Assembly: GCF_018304945.1 (NCBI RefSeq)
Contig: NZ_JAGQEE010000003.1
Coordinates: 434,001-498,000, forward strand
Length of the DNA stretch: 64,000 nt
Direction: 5' to 3'
From: Collimonas humicola
GTDB taxonomy: Bacteria; Pseudomonadota; Gammaproteobacteria; Burkholderiales; Burkholderiaceae_D
Positions 42,181 through 50,738 of the stretch are shown here, one piece after another; within the stretch, counting starts at the first letter, position 1; every line of letters begins with the position of its first letter. A program made the position numbers and the translations under genes. The notes below the pieces were generated by a model, which was not told where the DNA came from, did no database searches, and was given only the letters and a program-made list of their open reading frames with translations.

Positions 42181-43617
42181 TCAGGCTCGCGCCTTCTGTT
42201 CCTGCACGCGCTCCTGCAGCTGCTGCGGAAAATACAGGCTGAAGCGGATCTCCCCCGCAGCCGTACAAGCCACCTCGGCGCTGCCGCCGTGCACCTGCAT
42301 GATGGCGCGCACAATCGCCAGCCCAAGGCCGTTCGATTCCGTGAACTCGCTGCGCGACTTGTCGCCGCGGTAGAAACGATCGAACAAGCGGTCCAGCTGT
42401 TCTTGCGGGATCGGATCTCCCCGGTTTTCCACTTCAACGCAGATGCCTTGCGCCTGCGGCTTGCCGCTGAGGCGTATGGTGCTTCCCGGCAGCGCATAGC
42501 GCACCGCGTTGACTACCAGGTTGCTGACCGCGCGGCGCCACATCACCGGGCTGGCCTCCAGCTCTCCGCTGGCGTCGACCACCAGTCTGATATCGCGTTC
42601 TTCGGCCACGCCTTCAAAATACTCGGCGATCTTGTGCAGCTCCTCGGCCAGCGCCAGCGGCGCTTTCTCGACGGCGAGGCCGGCATGGTCGGCATGCGCC
42701 AGGAACAGGATGTTTTCCACGATGCGGCTCAGGCGCTGCAGTTCTTCCAGGTTCGATTCCAGCACCTGCTGGTATTCGCCGGCATTGCGCACCTTGTTCA
42801 GCGTCACCTGGGTCTGCCCCATCAGGGCGCCGATCGGCGTGCGGATCTCGTGCGCAAGGTCGGCGGAAAACTGCGACAGGTGCTCGTAGCCGTCGGACAG
42901 CCGGTCCAGCATGGCGTTGAAGGAGGCGGCCAGCAGCCGCAACTCCTGCGGCGCATCCTCTTCGCGCAAACGTATCGAAATATTGGTGGGACTGACTTCG
43001 GCGGCGCGCTCGGCCATCGCGTTCAGCGGCCGGAAACCGCGCTTCAGGACAAGGAAGCCGAGCAGCGCCGCCAGCAGCACCGACACCGCGGCCGCGCCAA
43101 TCACCTGCCAGTAGTAGGCGGAAAGGATATGCGATTCCTGCGTCATCACGTGAGCGCCGACAATCACGACCTTGGTGCCGTCGCTGCCTACCTCGGCTTC
43201 GGCTGAGACCCAGCGCACCCGCACGCCGTCGGCGCGCTCGCCAGCCTGCAGCGCGGCCAGCGTCAGCGGCTGGTCGAGGCCGACCGGCTTCATCGCCGGC
43301 GGCGTCATGTTATCGGGATTGACGCGCACGAACGGCGCCTGGCCGGGATAGCTGAACATCAGCACATCCTGCTCGCTGCCCAGCATGATTTCAAACAGCG
43401 CCGGCCGGTCTTCCATCTGCTTGACGTTGTAAAGATCATGCAGCAGCCTGCGGAAATGTTCCACCTTGCCGACCAGCGAATAATCGGCGCGGGTTTCCAG
43501 CGCCTGCCGCGTCGACGAATACAGATACATGCCGAGGCTGGTGACGATGGCGCAGGCGACCAGCGCAAACAGCAAAGCGACGCGCGCGGTCAGCGAGCGG
43601 GTGCGCCAGGGCGTCAT
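42181..43617 (-). CDS. Heavy-metal/HprS-type sensor histidine kinase
   Basis: A 478-residue membrane kinase of the CusS/IrlS/HprS group. Transmembrane segments are [21 protein letters not shown] near residue 20 and [20 protein letters not shown] near residue 175, with a periplasmic domain between. HAMP follows ([25 protein letters not shown]), then DHp His about 256 in [17 protein letters not shown] and ATPase boxes [12 protein letters not shown] and [18 protein letters not shown]. The E-R-A-A-E-V-S-P-T-x-x-x-x-R-L HAMP pattern is typical of the heavy-metal sensor group. Its ATG overlaps the regulator stop (ATGA). The signal could be copper or an oxidant; the neighbouring molybdoenzyme operon favours the latter. 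Confidence 0.9.
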   Translation of the reverse strand: MTPWRTRSLTARVALLFALVACAIVTSLGMYLYSSTRQALETRADYSLVGKVEHFRRLLHDLYNVKQMEDRPALFEIMLGSEQDVLMFSYPGQAPFVRVNPDNMTPPAMKPVGLDQPLTLAALQAGERADGVRVRWVSAEAEVGSDGTKVVIVGAHVMTQESHILSAYYWQVIGAAAVSVLLAALLGFLVLKRGFRPLNAMAERAAEVSPTNISIRLREEDAPQELRLLAASFNAMLDRLSDGYEHLSQFSADLAHEIRTPIGALMGQTQVTLNKVRNAGEYQQVLESNLEELQRLSRIVENILFLAHADHAGLAVEKAPLALAEELHKIAEYFEGVAEERDIRLVVDASGELEASPVMWRRAVSNLVVNAVRYALPGSTIRLSGKPQAQGICVEVENRGDPIPQEQLDRLFDRFYRGDKSRSEFTESNGLGLAIVRAIMQVHGGSAEVACTAAGEIRFSLYFPQQLQERVQEQKARA

Positions 43618-44294
43618 GGATTTTCCGAGAACATGTAGCCGATGCTGCGCACCGTGTGGATCAGCTTGCGTTCGAAAGGATTGTCGATCTTGGCGCGCAG
43701 GCGCTTGATGGCGACATCGACCACATTGGTGTCGCTGTCGAAATTCATGTCCCACACCTCGGAGGCGATGACAGTGCGCGACAAGGCTTCATCCTGGCGC
43801 TTGACCAGCAGGTGCAGCAGCAGGAATTCCTTGTTGGTGAGAACGATGTCTATGCCCTGGCGCGTGACCTTGCGGCGCAAGAGATCGAGCTGCAGGTCGG
43901 CCACCTGGAAAAAGTCCAGCTCATGCGCCTCGCGCGCCACGCCGCGCCGCAGCATGGTGCGGATGCGCAGGAGCAGTTCGGTAAACGAAAACGGCTTGAC
44001 CAGGTAATCGTCGGCGCCCAGTTCCAGTCCGCGTATGCGGTCGTTCACGTGGTCGCGCGCGGTCAGGAAGATGACCGGCAGGTCGCGGCGGGCGCGGATC
44101 GCACCCATGATTTTCCAGCCGTCGGTGCCGGGCAGCATCACGTCCAGCACCACCAGGTCGTAGGAATTCTCCAGCGCCATGTGCAAGCCGTCGCTGCCGT
44201 TGCGCACCAGGTCGACCGCATAACCTGATTCGCGCAGGCCTTTCTTGAGGTAGGCGCCGGTCTTCGGGTCGTCTTCGATGACGAGGATAGCCAT
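43614..44294 (-). CDS. CusR/HprR-type response regulator
   Basis: A 226-residue OmpR-class regulator: [30 protein letters not shown] with the acidic pocket, [14 protein letters not shown] with Asp about 51, [19 protein letters not shown], and a winged-helix end [32 protein letters not shown]. The [21 protein letters not shown] pattern is the hallmark of CusR, HprR, IrlR and CopR. These proteins bind TGACAA-N2-TTGTCA, and that exact site lies 51 bases upstream of this gene. The regulator therefore probably controls itself and the divergent operon. Confidence 0.92.
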   Translation of the reverse strand: MAILVIEDDPKTGAYLKKGLRESGYAVDLVRNGSDGLHMALENSYDLVVLDVMLPGTDGWKIMGAIRARRDLPVIFLTARDHVNDRIRGLELGADDYLVKPFSFTELLLRIRTMLRRGVAREAHELDFFQVADLQLDLLRRKVTRQGIDIVLTNKEFLLLHLLVKRQDEALSRTVIASEVWDMNFDSDTNVVDVAIKRLRAKIDNPFERKLIHTVRSIGYMFSENP

Positions 44295-44344
44295 GCTGAG
44301 TCCTTGATATAGATGGCCCATTCTATCAATTCGCTTGCCGGGAA

Positions 44345-44364
44345 GAATGACAATATTGTCATTC
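44345..44364. promoter_or_regulatory. Perfect CusR/HprR-type box (TGACAATATTGTCA core)
   Basis: A perfect 20-base palindrome with core TGACAATATTGTCA and flanking GAA/TTC. It equals the E. coli CusR/HprR recognition pattern TGACAA-N2-TTGTCA. It lies in the divergent gap, 51 bases before the response regulator start and 69 bases before the periplasmic protein start, so it can serve both promoters. Confidence 0.85.
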
Positions 44365-44432
44365 ATATGTCACCGATAAGACACTCCGGCGCGCCTAGAC
44401 TGGGCTTCCCAGCAACCACCGAGACTGATCCC

Positions 44433-45062
44433 ATGACAACTGCACAATTCCTGCGCCGGCTTGTTCCTGCGCTGGCCGCATCGACTTTGCTCGCCTACGG
44501 CAGCGTCGCCATCGCCCAGACCGCCGCCATGGCGCCCCCGGTCAGGGTGCGCGCCACGATTGAAAAAGTGAACGCTGACAATCTTGAAGTCAGCACCAAG
44601 GCCGGCAAGAAGCTGACCTTGAAACTGGCGCCGGACCTGATGCTGTTCTCGGTCAGCCATGCCGCCATTACCGACATCAAGTCCGACAGCTTCATCGGCA
44701 GCGCCGCCGTGCCGCTGCCTGACGGCAGCCTGAAGGCGCTGGAAGTGCACGTCTTCCCGGCCGGCATGAAGGTCGGCGAAGGCCATTACGCCTGGGACCT
44801 GGGCAAGAAGAGCAGCATGACCAACGGCACCGTGGGCGATGTGGTGGTGACCAGCGGCCGCACCATCACGGTCAAGTATCCGGATGGCGAAAAGAAAATC
44901 GTGGTGCCGGCCGATGTCCCTATCGTCAGCCTCAACAAGGGTGACCGCAGCCTGCTGGTGCCTGGCGCGCATGGCGTGTTCTTTGTCAGCAAGGCAGCCG
45001 ATGGCAGCGATGTCGTCGGCCGCGCCACGGTTGGCGTCAATGGCGTAGTGCCGCCGATGTAG
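44433..45062 (+). CDS. Exported protein of unknown function, first gene of the cytochrome b/molybdoenzyme operon
   Basis: A 209-residue protein with a signal peptide (RLVPALAASTLLAYGSVAIAQ). The mature chain is mostly beta: VRVRATIEKVNADNLEVSTKAGKKLTLKLAPDLMLFSV, then SFIGSAAVPLPDGSLKALEVHVFP, TNGTVGDVVVTSGRTITVKYPDGEKKIVVPADVPIVSL. The opening resembles OB-like DUF5666-type domains, but I do not claim membership. There are no cysteines in the mature chain and no metal motif. It is divergent from the CusR/HprR-type regulator and 67 bases before the cytochrome b gene; all three plus-strand genes probably form one operon controlled from the shared box. Confidence 0.75.
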   Translation: MTTAQFLRRLVPALAASTLLAYGSVAIAQTAAMAPPVRVRATIEKVNADNLEVSTKAGKKLTLKLAPDLMLFSVSHAAITDIKSDSFIGSAAVPLPDGSLKALEVHVFPAGMKVGEGHYAWDLGKKSSMTNGTVGDVVVTSGRTITVKYPDGEKKIVVPADVPIVSLNKGDRSLLVPGAHGVFFVSKAADGSDVVGRATVGVNGVVPPM

Positions 45063-45129
45063 TGCGGTTTTGCAATGCAATTTTGCGGGCGGCGCGGCTG
45101 CCCGCATCTCTTCTTGACAAGGCAAGTCC

Positions 45130-45780
45130 ATGACTACAGCAGACAAACCGCGCCGCATCATTCATCCGCTGCTGGTGCGGGTGGCGCATTGGATCAACGC
45201 CTTCGCCATGGTCTGCATGGTGATGAGCGGCTGGGCGATCTATAACGCCTCGCCGCTGTTCGGCTTCGATTTCCCGCGCTGGGCCACCCTCGGCGGCTGG
45301 CTGGGAGGCGCGATTGCCTGGCACCTGGCGGCGATGTGGCTGCTGGCGGTGAATGGCCTGGTCTATCTTGGCTACGGCCTGCTGGCCGGCCATTTCCGCC
45401 GCCACTTCCTGCCGCTGCGGGTGCGCGACCTGCTGCGCGACGTGAAAGATGCGCTGAGCTTCAAGCTGGCGCACCAGCCCGGCGTCTACAACGCTGTGCA
45501 ACGCCTGATGTACATCGCCGTGCTGCTGCTCGGCGTGCTGGTAGCGGCGTCCGGTCTGTCGATCTGGAAGCCGGTGCAACTGGATAGCCTGGTCGACCTG
45601 TTCGGCGGCTACGACATCGCGCGGCGCGTGCACTTTGCGGCGATGGCCGGCATCGTGGCATTTGTGGCGGTGCATCTGGCGCTGGTGCTGATCGTGCCGA
45701 GCACGCTGCTGCCGATGCTGAGCGGGCGGGCGCCGCGCCGCTCCGACAAGAATCTGCCGAAACAGGAGCCGCAAGCATGA
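45130..45780 (+). CDS. Cytochrome b561/b6-type membrane subunit
   Basis: A 216-residue protein with four membrane helices: VRVAHWINAFAMVCMVMSGWAIY (haem His in VAHW), AIAWHLAAMWLLAVNGLVYLGYGLL (His), RLMYIAVLLLGVLVAASGLSIW and RRVHFAAMAGIVAFVAVHLALVLI (two His). This is the di-haem cytochrome b561/thiosulfate-reductase b pattern. Its last codons overlap the molybdoenzyme start (ATGA), so it is the electron donor of that enzyme, analogous in role but not in sequence to MsrQ. Confidence 0.9.
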   Translation: MTTADKPRRIIHPLLVRVAHWINAFAMVCMVMSGWAIYNASPLFGFDFPRWATLGGWLGGAIAWHLAAMWLLAVNGLVYLGYGLLAGHFRRHFLPLRVRDLLRDVKDALSFKLAHQPGVYNAVQRLMYIAVLLLGVLVAASGLSIWKPVQLDSLVDLFGGYDIARRVHFAAMAGIVAFVAVHLALVLIVPSTLLPMLSGRAPRRSDKNLPKQEPQA

Positions 45781-46535
45781 ACGACAAGAAAAAAAATCTA
45801 CCGAAAAACAGCGAACTGCAGCCGGAACTGGTGCAGCTGCAACGCCGCCTGTTCCTGCGTTCCGGCCTGTCGCTGGGCGCGCTGTCGCTGCTGTCCGGCT
45901 GCAACCTGCAGGATGGCGACCAGGTCGACAAGGTATTGTGGGCGATGTCGCGCTGGAACGACCGCGTGCAGAGCATGCTGTTCCGCCCTGATCACCTGGC
46001 GCCGACCTATCCGGCCAGCATGATCACCAGGCCGTTTCCGTTCAACGCTTTCTATGACGCCGATTCGGCGCCGGAAATCGATGGCGACACATATAAGCTG
46101 GAAGTCTCCGGCATGGTGCGCGACAAGCGCAGCTGGAACCTGGCGCAGCTGCGGGCGCTGCCGCAGGCGTCGCAGATCACGCGGCATATCTGCATCGAAG
46201 GCTGGAGCGCCATCGGCCAGTGGAGCGGCGTGCCGTTCCGCACCTTTCTGGCGCATATCGGCGCGGATACGACGGCAAAATATGTCGGCTTCAAATGCGC
46301 CGACCGTTATTACTCCAGCATCGACATGGCAACCGCCCTGCATCCGCAGACCATACTGGCGCTGGACTTCGGCCAGGAGCCGCTGCCGACAGAATACGGC
46401 TATCCGCTGAAACTGCGGGTGCCGACCAAGCTCGGCTTCAAGAATCCCAAGCACATCGCGGCGATTTTCGTCACCAATGAAAATCCCGGCGGCTATTGGG
46501 AAGACCAGGGATATAACTGGTTCAGCGGGTCTTAA
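45777..46535 (+). CDS. Sulfite oxidase-family molybdopterin oxidoreductase (MsrP-like)
   Basis: A 252-residue protein. An N-terminal QRRLFLRSGLSLGALSLLSGCN segment combines an RR motif with a lipobox-like LSGC, suggesting Tat export and possible lipidation. The molybdopterin domain has SGMVRDKRSWNLAQLRALPQ, the molybdenum-ligand Cys in ITRHICIEGWSAIGQWSGVPF, YVGFKCADRYYSSIDMATAL and EYGYPLKLRVPTKLGFKNPKHI. It belongs to the same superfamily as MsrP (YedY), which reduces oxidised methionine in periplasmic proteins. Coupled by ATGA to the cytochrome b gene and under a probable HprR-type regulator. Confidence 0.88.
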   Translation: MNDKKKNLPKNSELQPELVQLQRRLFLRSGLSLGALSLLSGCNLQDGDQVDKVLWAMSRWNDRVQSMLFRPDHLAPTYPASMITRPFPFNAFYDADSAPEIDGDTYKLEVSGMVRDKRSWNLAQLRALPQASQITRHICIEGWSAIGQWSGVPFRTFLAHIGADTTAKYVGFKCADRYYSSIDMATALHPQTILALDFGQEPLPTEYGYPLKLRVPTKLGFKNPKHIAAIFVTNENPGGYWEDQGYNWFSGS

Positions 46536-46573
46536 GATCGATAAACATCTGTTTGAAACCGCATTTCATTTCC

Positions 46574-46870
46574 TCAGCGAAACAGATGCAGCCGGCGCGG
46601 CTGCGCGCAAGCCGCGCTTCGGCCGGCCAGACCGCTGGCCGGAACCCTGGCGCCGGCGGCGGGCGACAGCGTAACAGGCCGGCATGCATTGGCTGCCGCT
46701 GCCAACGGCAACTTGTCATTGGCGCCGGCCTTGACTTCATCCGCATGGGCGTTTTTAGCCGCCAGCAAGACCACAACCAGCAACGCCAGCAGCACGCCGA
46801 TGGACAGCAGGGTATTGGTGATGACGTAGGAATTGCGGGACCTGGCTGGTCTGATATAGCGTTTCTTCAT
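46574..46870 (-). CDS. Small single-span membrane or exported protein
   Basis: A 98-residue ORF: a basic start (MKKRYIRPARSRN), one hydrophobic helix (VITNTLLSIGVLLALLVVVLLAAKNAHA) and an Ala-rich tail. The tail composition (AAGARVPASGLAGRSAACAQPRR) is low complexity, so the true end could be questioned. The ATG and helix are well formed. It stands alone on the minus strand between the molybdoenzyme stop and the divergent second two-component system. No function can be assigned. Confidence 0.5.
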   Translation of the reverse strand: MKKRYIRPARSRNSYVITNTLLSIGVLLALLVVVLLAAKNAHADEVKAGANDKLPLAAAANACRPVTLSPAAGARVPASGLAGRSAACAQPRRLHLFR

Positions 46871-46892
46871 GATCGGCTTTCTGGTCAAATTG

Positions 46893-46916
46893 ATATGGCG
46901 CACTCCTCAGCCATAT
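46893..46916. promoter_or_regulatory. ATATGGC-N10-GCCATAT inverted repeat flanked by GGTCAAA repeats
   Basis: Perfect 7-base arms in the divergent gap between the small membrane protein (start 46870) and the QseB-like regulator (start 47040). GGTCAAA occurs on both sides at 46883 and 46923, 40 bases apart. Candidate regulator site; the binding protein is unknown. Confidence 0.3.
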
Positions 46917-47039
46917 GAGAATGGTCAAACCAGCAGTATCCTTGAACGAAATGAAGAAAACATGAGTCATTCATGAACGTTTCCTGAAGACGCGGGCGCT
47001 TCAGCTTTTCTTCACGTTAAGGTGCTTAAATACCAAGCT

Positions 47040-47723
47040 ATGAAAATATTGCTGATTGAAGATGACCTGGACCTGGGCAACGGCGTGCGCATCGCCCTCT
47101 CCGACCAGGGCATGGACGTGGTCTGGGTGCGCCAGCTGGCCGATGCGGTGCGCGCCCTGGAGTCGGACACCTGCGACCTGGTGCTGCTGGACCTCGGCCT
47201 GCCGGACGGCGACGGCCTGAGCCTGCTGACGCGCCTGCGGCGCGAAAAGAACGCCCTGCCGGTGATTATCCTGAGCGCCCGCGACGCCATCAACGACCGC
47301 TTGCTGGGCCTGGACACCGGCGCCGACGATTACCTGGTCAAGCCATTTGTGCTGGTCGAGCTGCTATCGCGGGTGCGCGCCCTGGCCCGGCGCAGCTACG
47401 GCTTCGACGGCGAAACCCTGGATTTGCGCGGCCTCTCGCTGCATGCGCCGACCCGCCGCGTCACCGTGCAGGAGCGGCCGGTGGAACTGACCGCCAGCGA
47501 ATACGCCCTGCTCAGCACCCTGCTGATCCGCGCCGACCGCGTGGTGACCCGCCGCATCCTGGAGGAGCTGGCGCTGCCCGGCGGCCAGGGCAACGCCAGC
47601 AATACCCTGGACGTGCACATGGCTAACCTGCGCCGCAAGATAGGCGACGGCTATATCCGCACCGTGCGTGGCGTCGGCTTTGTGATAGACCTGCAGGCGC
47701 CGGCCCGCAGCATCCGCAAATGA
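47040..47723 (+). CDS. OmpR-class response regulator (QseB/TctD-like)
   Basis: A 227-residue regulator: MKILLIEDDLDLGNGVRIALSDQGMDVVWV, phospho-acceptor Asp about 51 in [55 protein letters not shown], and a winged helix PVELTASEYALLSTLLIRADRVVTRRILEELALPGGQGNASNTLDVHMANLRRKIGDGYIRTVRGVGFVI. The NASNTLDVHMANLRRKI pattern fits the QseB/PmrA/TctD branch. It overlaps the kinase start by ATGA. No target gene is evident; the divergent small protein is a candidate. Confidence 0.92.
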   Translation: MKILLIEDDLDLGNGVRIALSDQGMDVVWVRQLADAVRALESDTCDLVLLDLGLPDGDGLSLLTRLRREKNALPVIILSARDAINDRLLGLDTGADDYLVKPFVLVELLSRVRALARRSYGFDGETLDLRGLSLHAPTRRVTVQERPVELTASEYALLSTLLIRADRVVTRRILEELALPGGQGNASNTLDVHMANLRRKIGDGYIRTVRGVGFVIDLQAPARSIRK

Positions 47724-49108
47724 TGCTGCACTGGTGGAGCTGGCTGCTGCGGCCGACCCTGGTGCGGCGCCTGCTGCTGGCCCAGATGCTGCTGCTGACG
47801 GTGCTGTGGAGCCTGTTCATCGGCTACGCCATATTCGAAACCAGCCGGGCGCCCGGCCCGATCAACCTGGACCGCACCTACGAGGCCATCTTCGGCGTTG
47901 CCGAAAACCTGGCGGATAATCCGGAGCGCCAGTTCAAGGTGCTGCATATGATCGACCTGGCGGTGCGCGAAGGCTACGGCATCGGCGGCGATACGCCGAA
48001 ACTGTCGCCCAGCATCCGGGTGCGCCAGGGAGAGCGGCTGATCTACCAGTCCGAGGACATCCCGGACGGCATCCATAACAGCCGCCTCGACGATGCGGAA
48101 ACCATCTACGCCAACGGCGTGCGCTGGCGCGCCCGTACTTTGCAATCGCCGCACTCGGATACGCGCGTCACCATCATCGTGCCGGCAGACGCCATGGACA
48201 TGCTGGTCGACATGAATTCGCGCGGCTATTATTCCCTGCCCTTGCTGATCAGCCTGCCGTTCCTGCTGCTGCCGGCGTGGCTGTCGATACGCGTGGCGCT
48301 GCGCCCCTGGAGCCGGATTGCGCGCGAGGTGGCCGCCCGCGGTCCGCATAACCTGGCGCCTTTGGGCTTCAAGCCCAAGCATCTGGAACTGAGTTCGATG
48401 GTCGACCGCATCAACGGCCTGCTGTTGCGCATCAGCGACAGCGTGGCGCGCGAACGCAACTTCATCGCCGACGCCGCCCATGAGCTGCGCACGCCGCTGG
48501 CCGCCATGCGCGTCAACGCGGAAGCGCTGCAAAGCCAGGCCGGCGACAGCCAGCAACAGCAGCTCCTGGCCGGCATACTGAGCAGCAGCAACCGCGCCAC
48601 CCGCCTGGTCAGCCAGCTGCTGCTGCTGGTGCGCAGCGACGCTACCGCCAGCGTCGCGCTGGACCGGCTGGCGATGGATGCGCTGGTGCAGGACCGGCTG
48701 GCGATCCTGTCGGCGCTGGCCATGGTGCGGCACATCGAGCTGGAACTGGCATCGGAAGGTGAATTCTTCATCCTGGGACACCGTGAAAGCCTGGTGTCGC
48801 TGATCGACAACCTGGTCGACAACGCCATCAAATACAGTCCTCCAGGCGGCATCGTGACGGTCGGCCTGCACCGGGACCGGGACGAGGTGGTGTTCAGCGT
48901 GGCGGATCAGGGGCCGGGAATCGCACCGGCTCTGCGCGAGCGCGTATTCGACCGCTTTTTCCGCAATCCCGACCAGACCCAGAGCGGCAGCGGGCTGGGC
49001 CTGGCGATTGCCAGGTCGGTGGTGCTCCAGCACGGCGGCCAGATCCAGCTGCATGCGGCCGGCGGCGAACAAGGCTTGCTGGTGGAGGTGAGGTTTCCGC
49101 TGGCCTAG
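47720..49108 (+). CDS. Sensor histidine kinase (QseC-like)
   Basis: A 462-residue kinase with two membrane segments (LLLAQMLLLTVLWSLFIGYAIF and YYSLPLLISLPFLLLPAWLSI) and a periplasmic domain between, near residues 40-170. There is no strong HAMP signal beyond VALRPWSRIAREVAARGP. DHp His lies about residue 253 in FIADAAHELRTPLAAMRVNAEAL; ATPase boxes are LVDNLVDNAIKYSPPGG, FSVADQGPGIAP and SGSGLGLAIARSVVLQHGG. It is coupled to the regulator gene. The stimulus is unknown. Confidence 0.92.
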   Translation: MMLHWWSWLLRPTLVRRLLLAQMLLLTVLWSLFIGYAIFETSRAPGPINLDRTYEAIFGVAENLADNPERQFKVLHMIDLAVREGYGIGGDTPKLSPSIRVRQGERLIYQSEDIPDGIHNSRLDDAETIYANGVRWRARTLQSPHSDTRVTIIVPADAMDMLVDMNSRGYYSLPLLISLPFLLLPAWLSIRVALRPWSRIAREVAARGPHNLAPLGFKPKHLELSSMVDRINGLLLRISDSVARERNFIADAAHELRTPLAAMRVNAEALQSQAGDSQQQQLLAGILSSSNRATRLVSQLLLLVRSDATASVALDRLAMDALVQDRLAILSALAMVRHIELELASEGEFFILGHRESLVSLIDNLVDNAIKYSPPGGIVTVGLHRDRDEVVFSVADQGPGIAPALRERVFDRFFRNPDQTQSGSGLGLAIARSVVLQHGGQIQLHAAGGEQGLLVEVRFPLA

Positions 49109-49164
49109 CCGGCCATGGAATCATGCAAGCCAAGCCCGCGGCGGGGCCAATTGCTGCGAAGGCT

Positions 49165-49374
49165 TTATTCGCCGCGCTCGCTGCAGCACGGGCAGCCATG
49201 GTGTCCGCGCATCAGATGCGGAGGCGAGGCTTCTTCATCCTGCGCCACGCTGCGCATGAATTCGGCCAGCTGTTTTTCCATGCCGGCCAGCAGATCGGCC
49301 CTGGCCTGCGGCTGGACCGGCTTGTCATCGCTGCCGGCGGCAAGCCAGTGGCGGGCGGTGTGCTTGGTCGTCAT
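49165..49374 (-). CDS. Small protein with C-terminal CPCC motif
   Basis: A 69-residue protein: MTTKHTARHWLAAGSDDKPVQPQARADLLAGMEKQLAEFMRSVAQDEEASPPHLMRGHHGCPCCSERGE. The HHGCPCC end could bind zinc or an iron-sulfur cluster. Its ATG overlaps the stop of the queH remnant upstream (ATGA), so it was once the second gene of a queH unit. The family is not known to me. It converges with the QseC-like gene. Confidence 0.55.
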   Translation of the reverse strand: MTTKHTARHWLAAGSDDKPVQPQARADLLAGMEKQLAEFMRSVAQDEEASPPHLMRGHHGCPCCSERGE

Positions 49375-49508
49375 TTCTGTTCTTCCGTCTGGCCGTAATA
49401 TTTTTCGCAAATCTTGATGCGCTCGCGGCCCTGGTCCTTGCGCCAGCGGTTGCTGTCCCGCAGCGAGTAGACGCAGCCGCAATACTCCTGCTGGTAGAAA
49501 TACTCGGA
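49371..49508 (-). pseudogene. queH: 5'-truncated remnant of epoxyqueuosine reductase QueH
   Basis: The last 44 codons read EYFYQQEYCGCVYSLRDSNR followed by W-R-K-D-Q-G-R-E-R-I and end with a stop overlapping the CPCC protein start. FYQQEYCGCVYSLRDxNxxR is the C-terminal metal/cluster-binding motif of QueH (DUF208). The sequence upstream of about 49508 loses all resemblance, and only 225 bases remain before the oppositely oriented S1/P1 nuclease. The N-terminal two thirds, with the other cluster cysteines, are therefore missing and the enzyme cannot be functional. Confidence 0.7.
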
Positions 49509-49733
49509 CCGCGGCGCTAATCGCTCAGTCTCTTGCTTACGGCCGGCTGCGTCAAGCGAGAAACTCTCAAGTTTGCATGAGCGGAATGCATTCAGCCCTG
49601 GTGAGCAGCCACCTGTCAGTACTGGCAGGTAGCGCTGCGGTGACATGCTGCGGTCATAAATGCGGCATATATTCGGGCGGCAAATAGTGCAAAAAAGAAA
49701 CTTTTTATCTTTCCCTTCCTGAATGGAGTCTCC

Positions 49734-50672
49734 ATGAAACTGAATCGTCAGCTGTTTCTCACGTTTATAAGCAGCGTGGCCTGCGCCGCGCCTTTGATGA
49801 TGGCCAGCCAAAGCGCACTGGCCTGGGGTGATGAAGGACATATGGTGGTCGGCCTGATCGCCAGCAACTACCTGACCGACAACGTCCGCTCGCAGGTCGA
49901 CGCCATCCTGGCCAACGACAGCAGCGGCCTGACCGCCGGCGACATCGCCTCGGAAGCGACCTGGGCCGACAAGTACCGCAATTCGCACCGCGAAACCGCC
50001 GCCTGGCATTTTGTCGATACCGAGATCAGCGACGGCGACATCGACGCCGCCTGCTTCGGCCATCCGAGCCTGCCCGCCAACACCCCGGCATCGGGCGGCG
50101 TGGCGCAGGATTGCGTGGTCGACAAGGTCGATCAGTTCGCGCTCGAATTGCGCGATCCGAACACCGATCCTGCCGAACGCCTGCTGGCGCTGCAGTTCTT
50201 GCTGCATTTCGTCGGCGACATGCACCAGCCGCTGCACTCCAGCGACTCTCATGACCGCGGCGGCAATGACGAGACGGTGTCCGCCACCGGCATCGCCGCC
50301 GGCAAGCTGCACGCTTACTGGGATACCGCATTCGTGAACAAGCTGGGCACCGACCAGAACAAGGTGGCCTCGGCGCTGATCGCCAAGATCACCAAGGCCC
50401 AGATCGCACAATGGCAGCAGCAGACGCCGCGCGACTGGTCGCTGGAAGCCTTCGACCTGGCCCGCACCGATGCTTACGGCAAGCTGCCGACGCCTGGATC
50501 CACCGGCAAGTACAAGCTGCCGGCCAGCTATGTCAGCAACGCCACCAGCGTGGTTGCCTTGCAGCTGAGCCGTGCCGGCGTGCGCCTGGCGAAAATTCTG
50601 AATGATGCCTTGGGCGGCAATGCCGTTTCCGGCGCATCGATATTCGTCTCGCCATTTGGCGAGAAAAAATAA
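49734..50672 (+). CDS. Exported S1/P1-family zinc nuclease
   Basis: A 312-residue nuclease. The signal peptide ends QSALA and the mature protein begins with Trp (WGDEGHMVVG), whose main chain is a zinc ligand in this family. Further ligands are in SEATWADKYR, TAAWHFVDTE, LLHFVGDMHQPLH, DRGGNDETV and KLHAYWDTAF, so the trinuclear zinc site looks complete. S1/P1 enzymes cut single-stranded DNA and RNA and remove 3'-phosphates. Here it probably serves nucleic acid scavenging outside the cytoplasm. The gene is followed by a hairpin terminator. Confidence 0.92.
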   Translation: MKLNRQLFLTFISSVACAAPLMMASQSALAWGDEGHMVVGLIASNYLTDNVRSQVDAILANDSSGLTAGDIASEATWADKYRNSHRETAAWHFVDTEISDGDIDAACFGHPSLPANTPASGGVAQDCVVDKVDQFALELRDPNTDPAERLLALQFLLHFVGDMHQPLHSSDSHDRGGNDETVSATGIAAGKLHAYWDTAFVNKLGTDQNKVASALIAKITKAQIAQWQQQTPRDWSLEAFDLARTDAYGKLPTPGSTGKYKLPASYVSNATSVVALQLSRAGVRLAKILNDALGGNAVSGASIFVSPFGEKK

Positions 50673-50688
50673 GCTGTCGTTGCTGCTC

Positions 50689-50728
50689 AATCCTGAGCGC
50701 CTGGTCTCGCCGGCGCTCAGGATTCAGA
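50689..50728 (+). terminator. Hairpin terminator between the S1/P1 nuclease and oligopeptidase A genes
   Basis: A perfect 13-base stem (AATCCTGAGCGCC / GGCGCTCAGGATT) with a 10-base loop, followed by CAGATTTTG. It stands between convergent genes. The short T-run makes it a fair terminator for the plus strand; for the minus strand only the stem is present. Confidence 0.65.
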
Positions 50729-50738
50729 TTTTGCTTTG

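Noticed and set aside
49371-50690. A 439-codon minus-strand frame that includes the queH-like tail.
   Set aside because: Everything upstream of about 49508 is antisense to the S1/P1 nuclease or intergenic and has no QueH similarity; only the tail is real homology.
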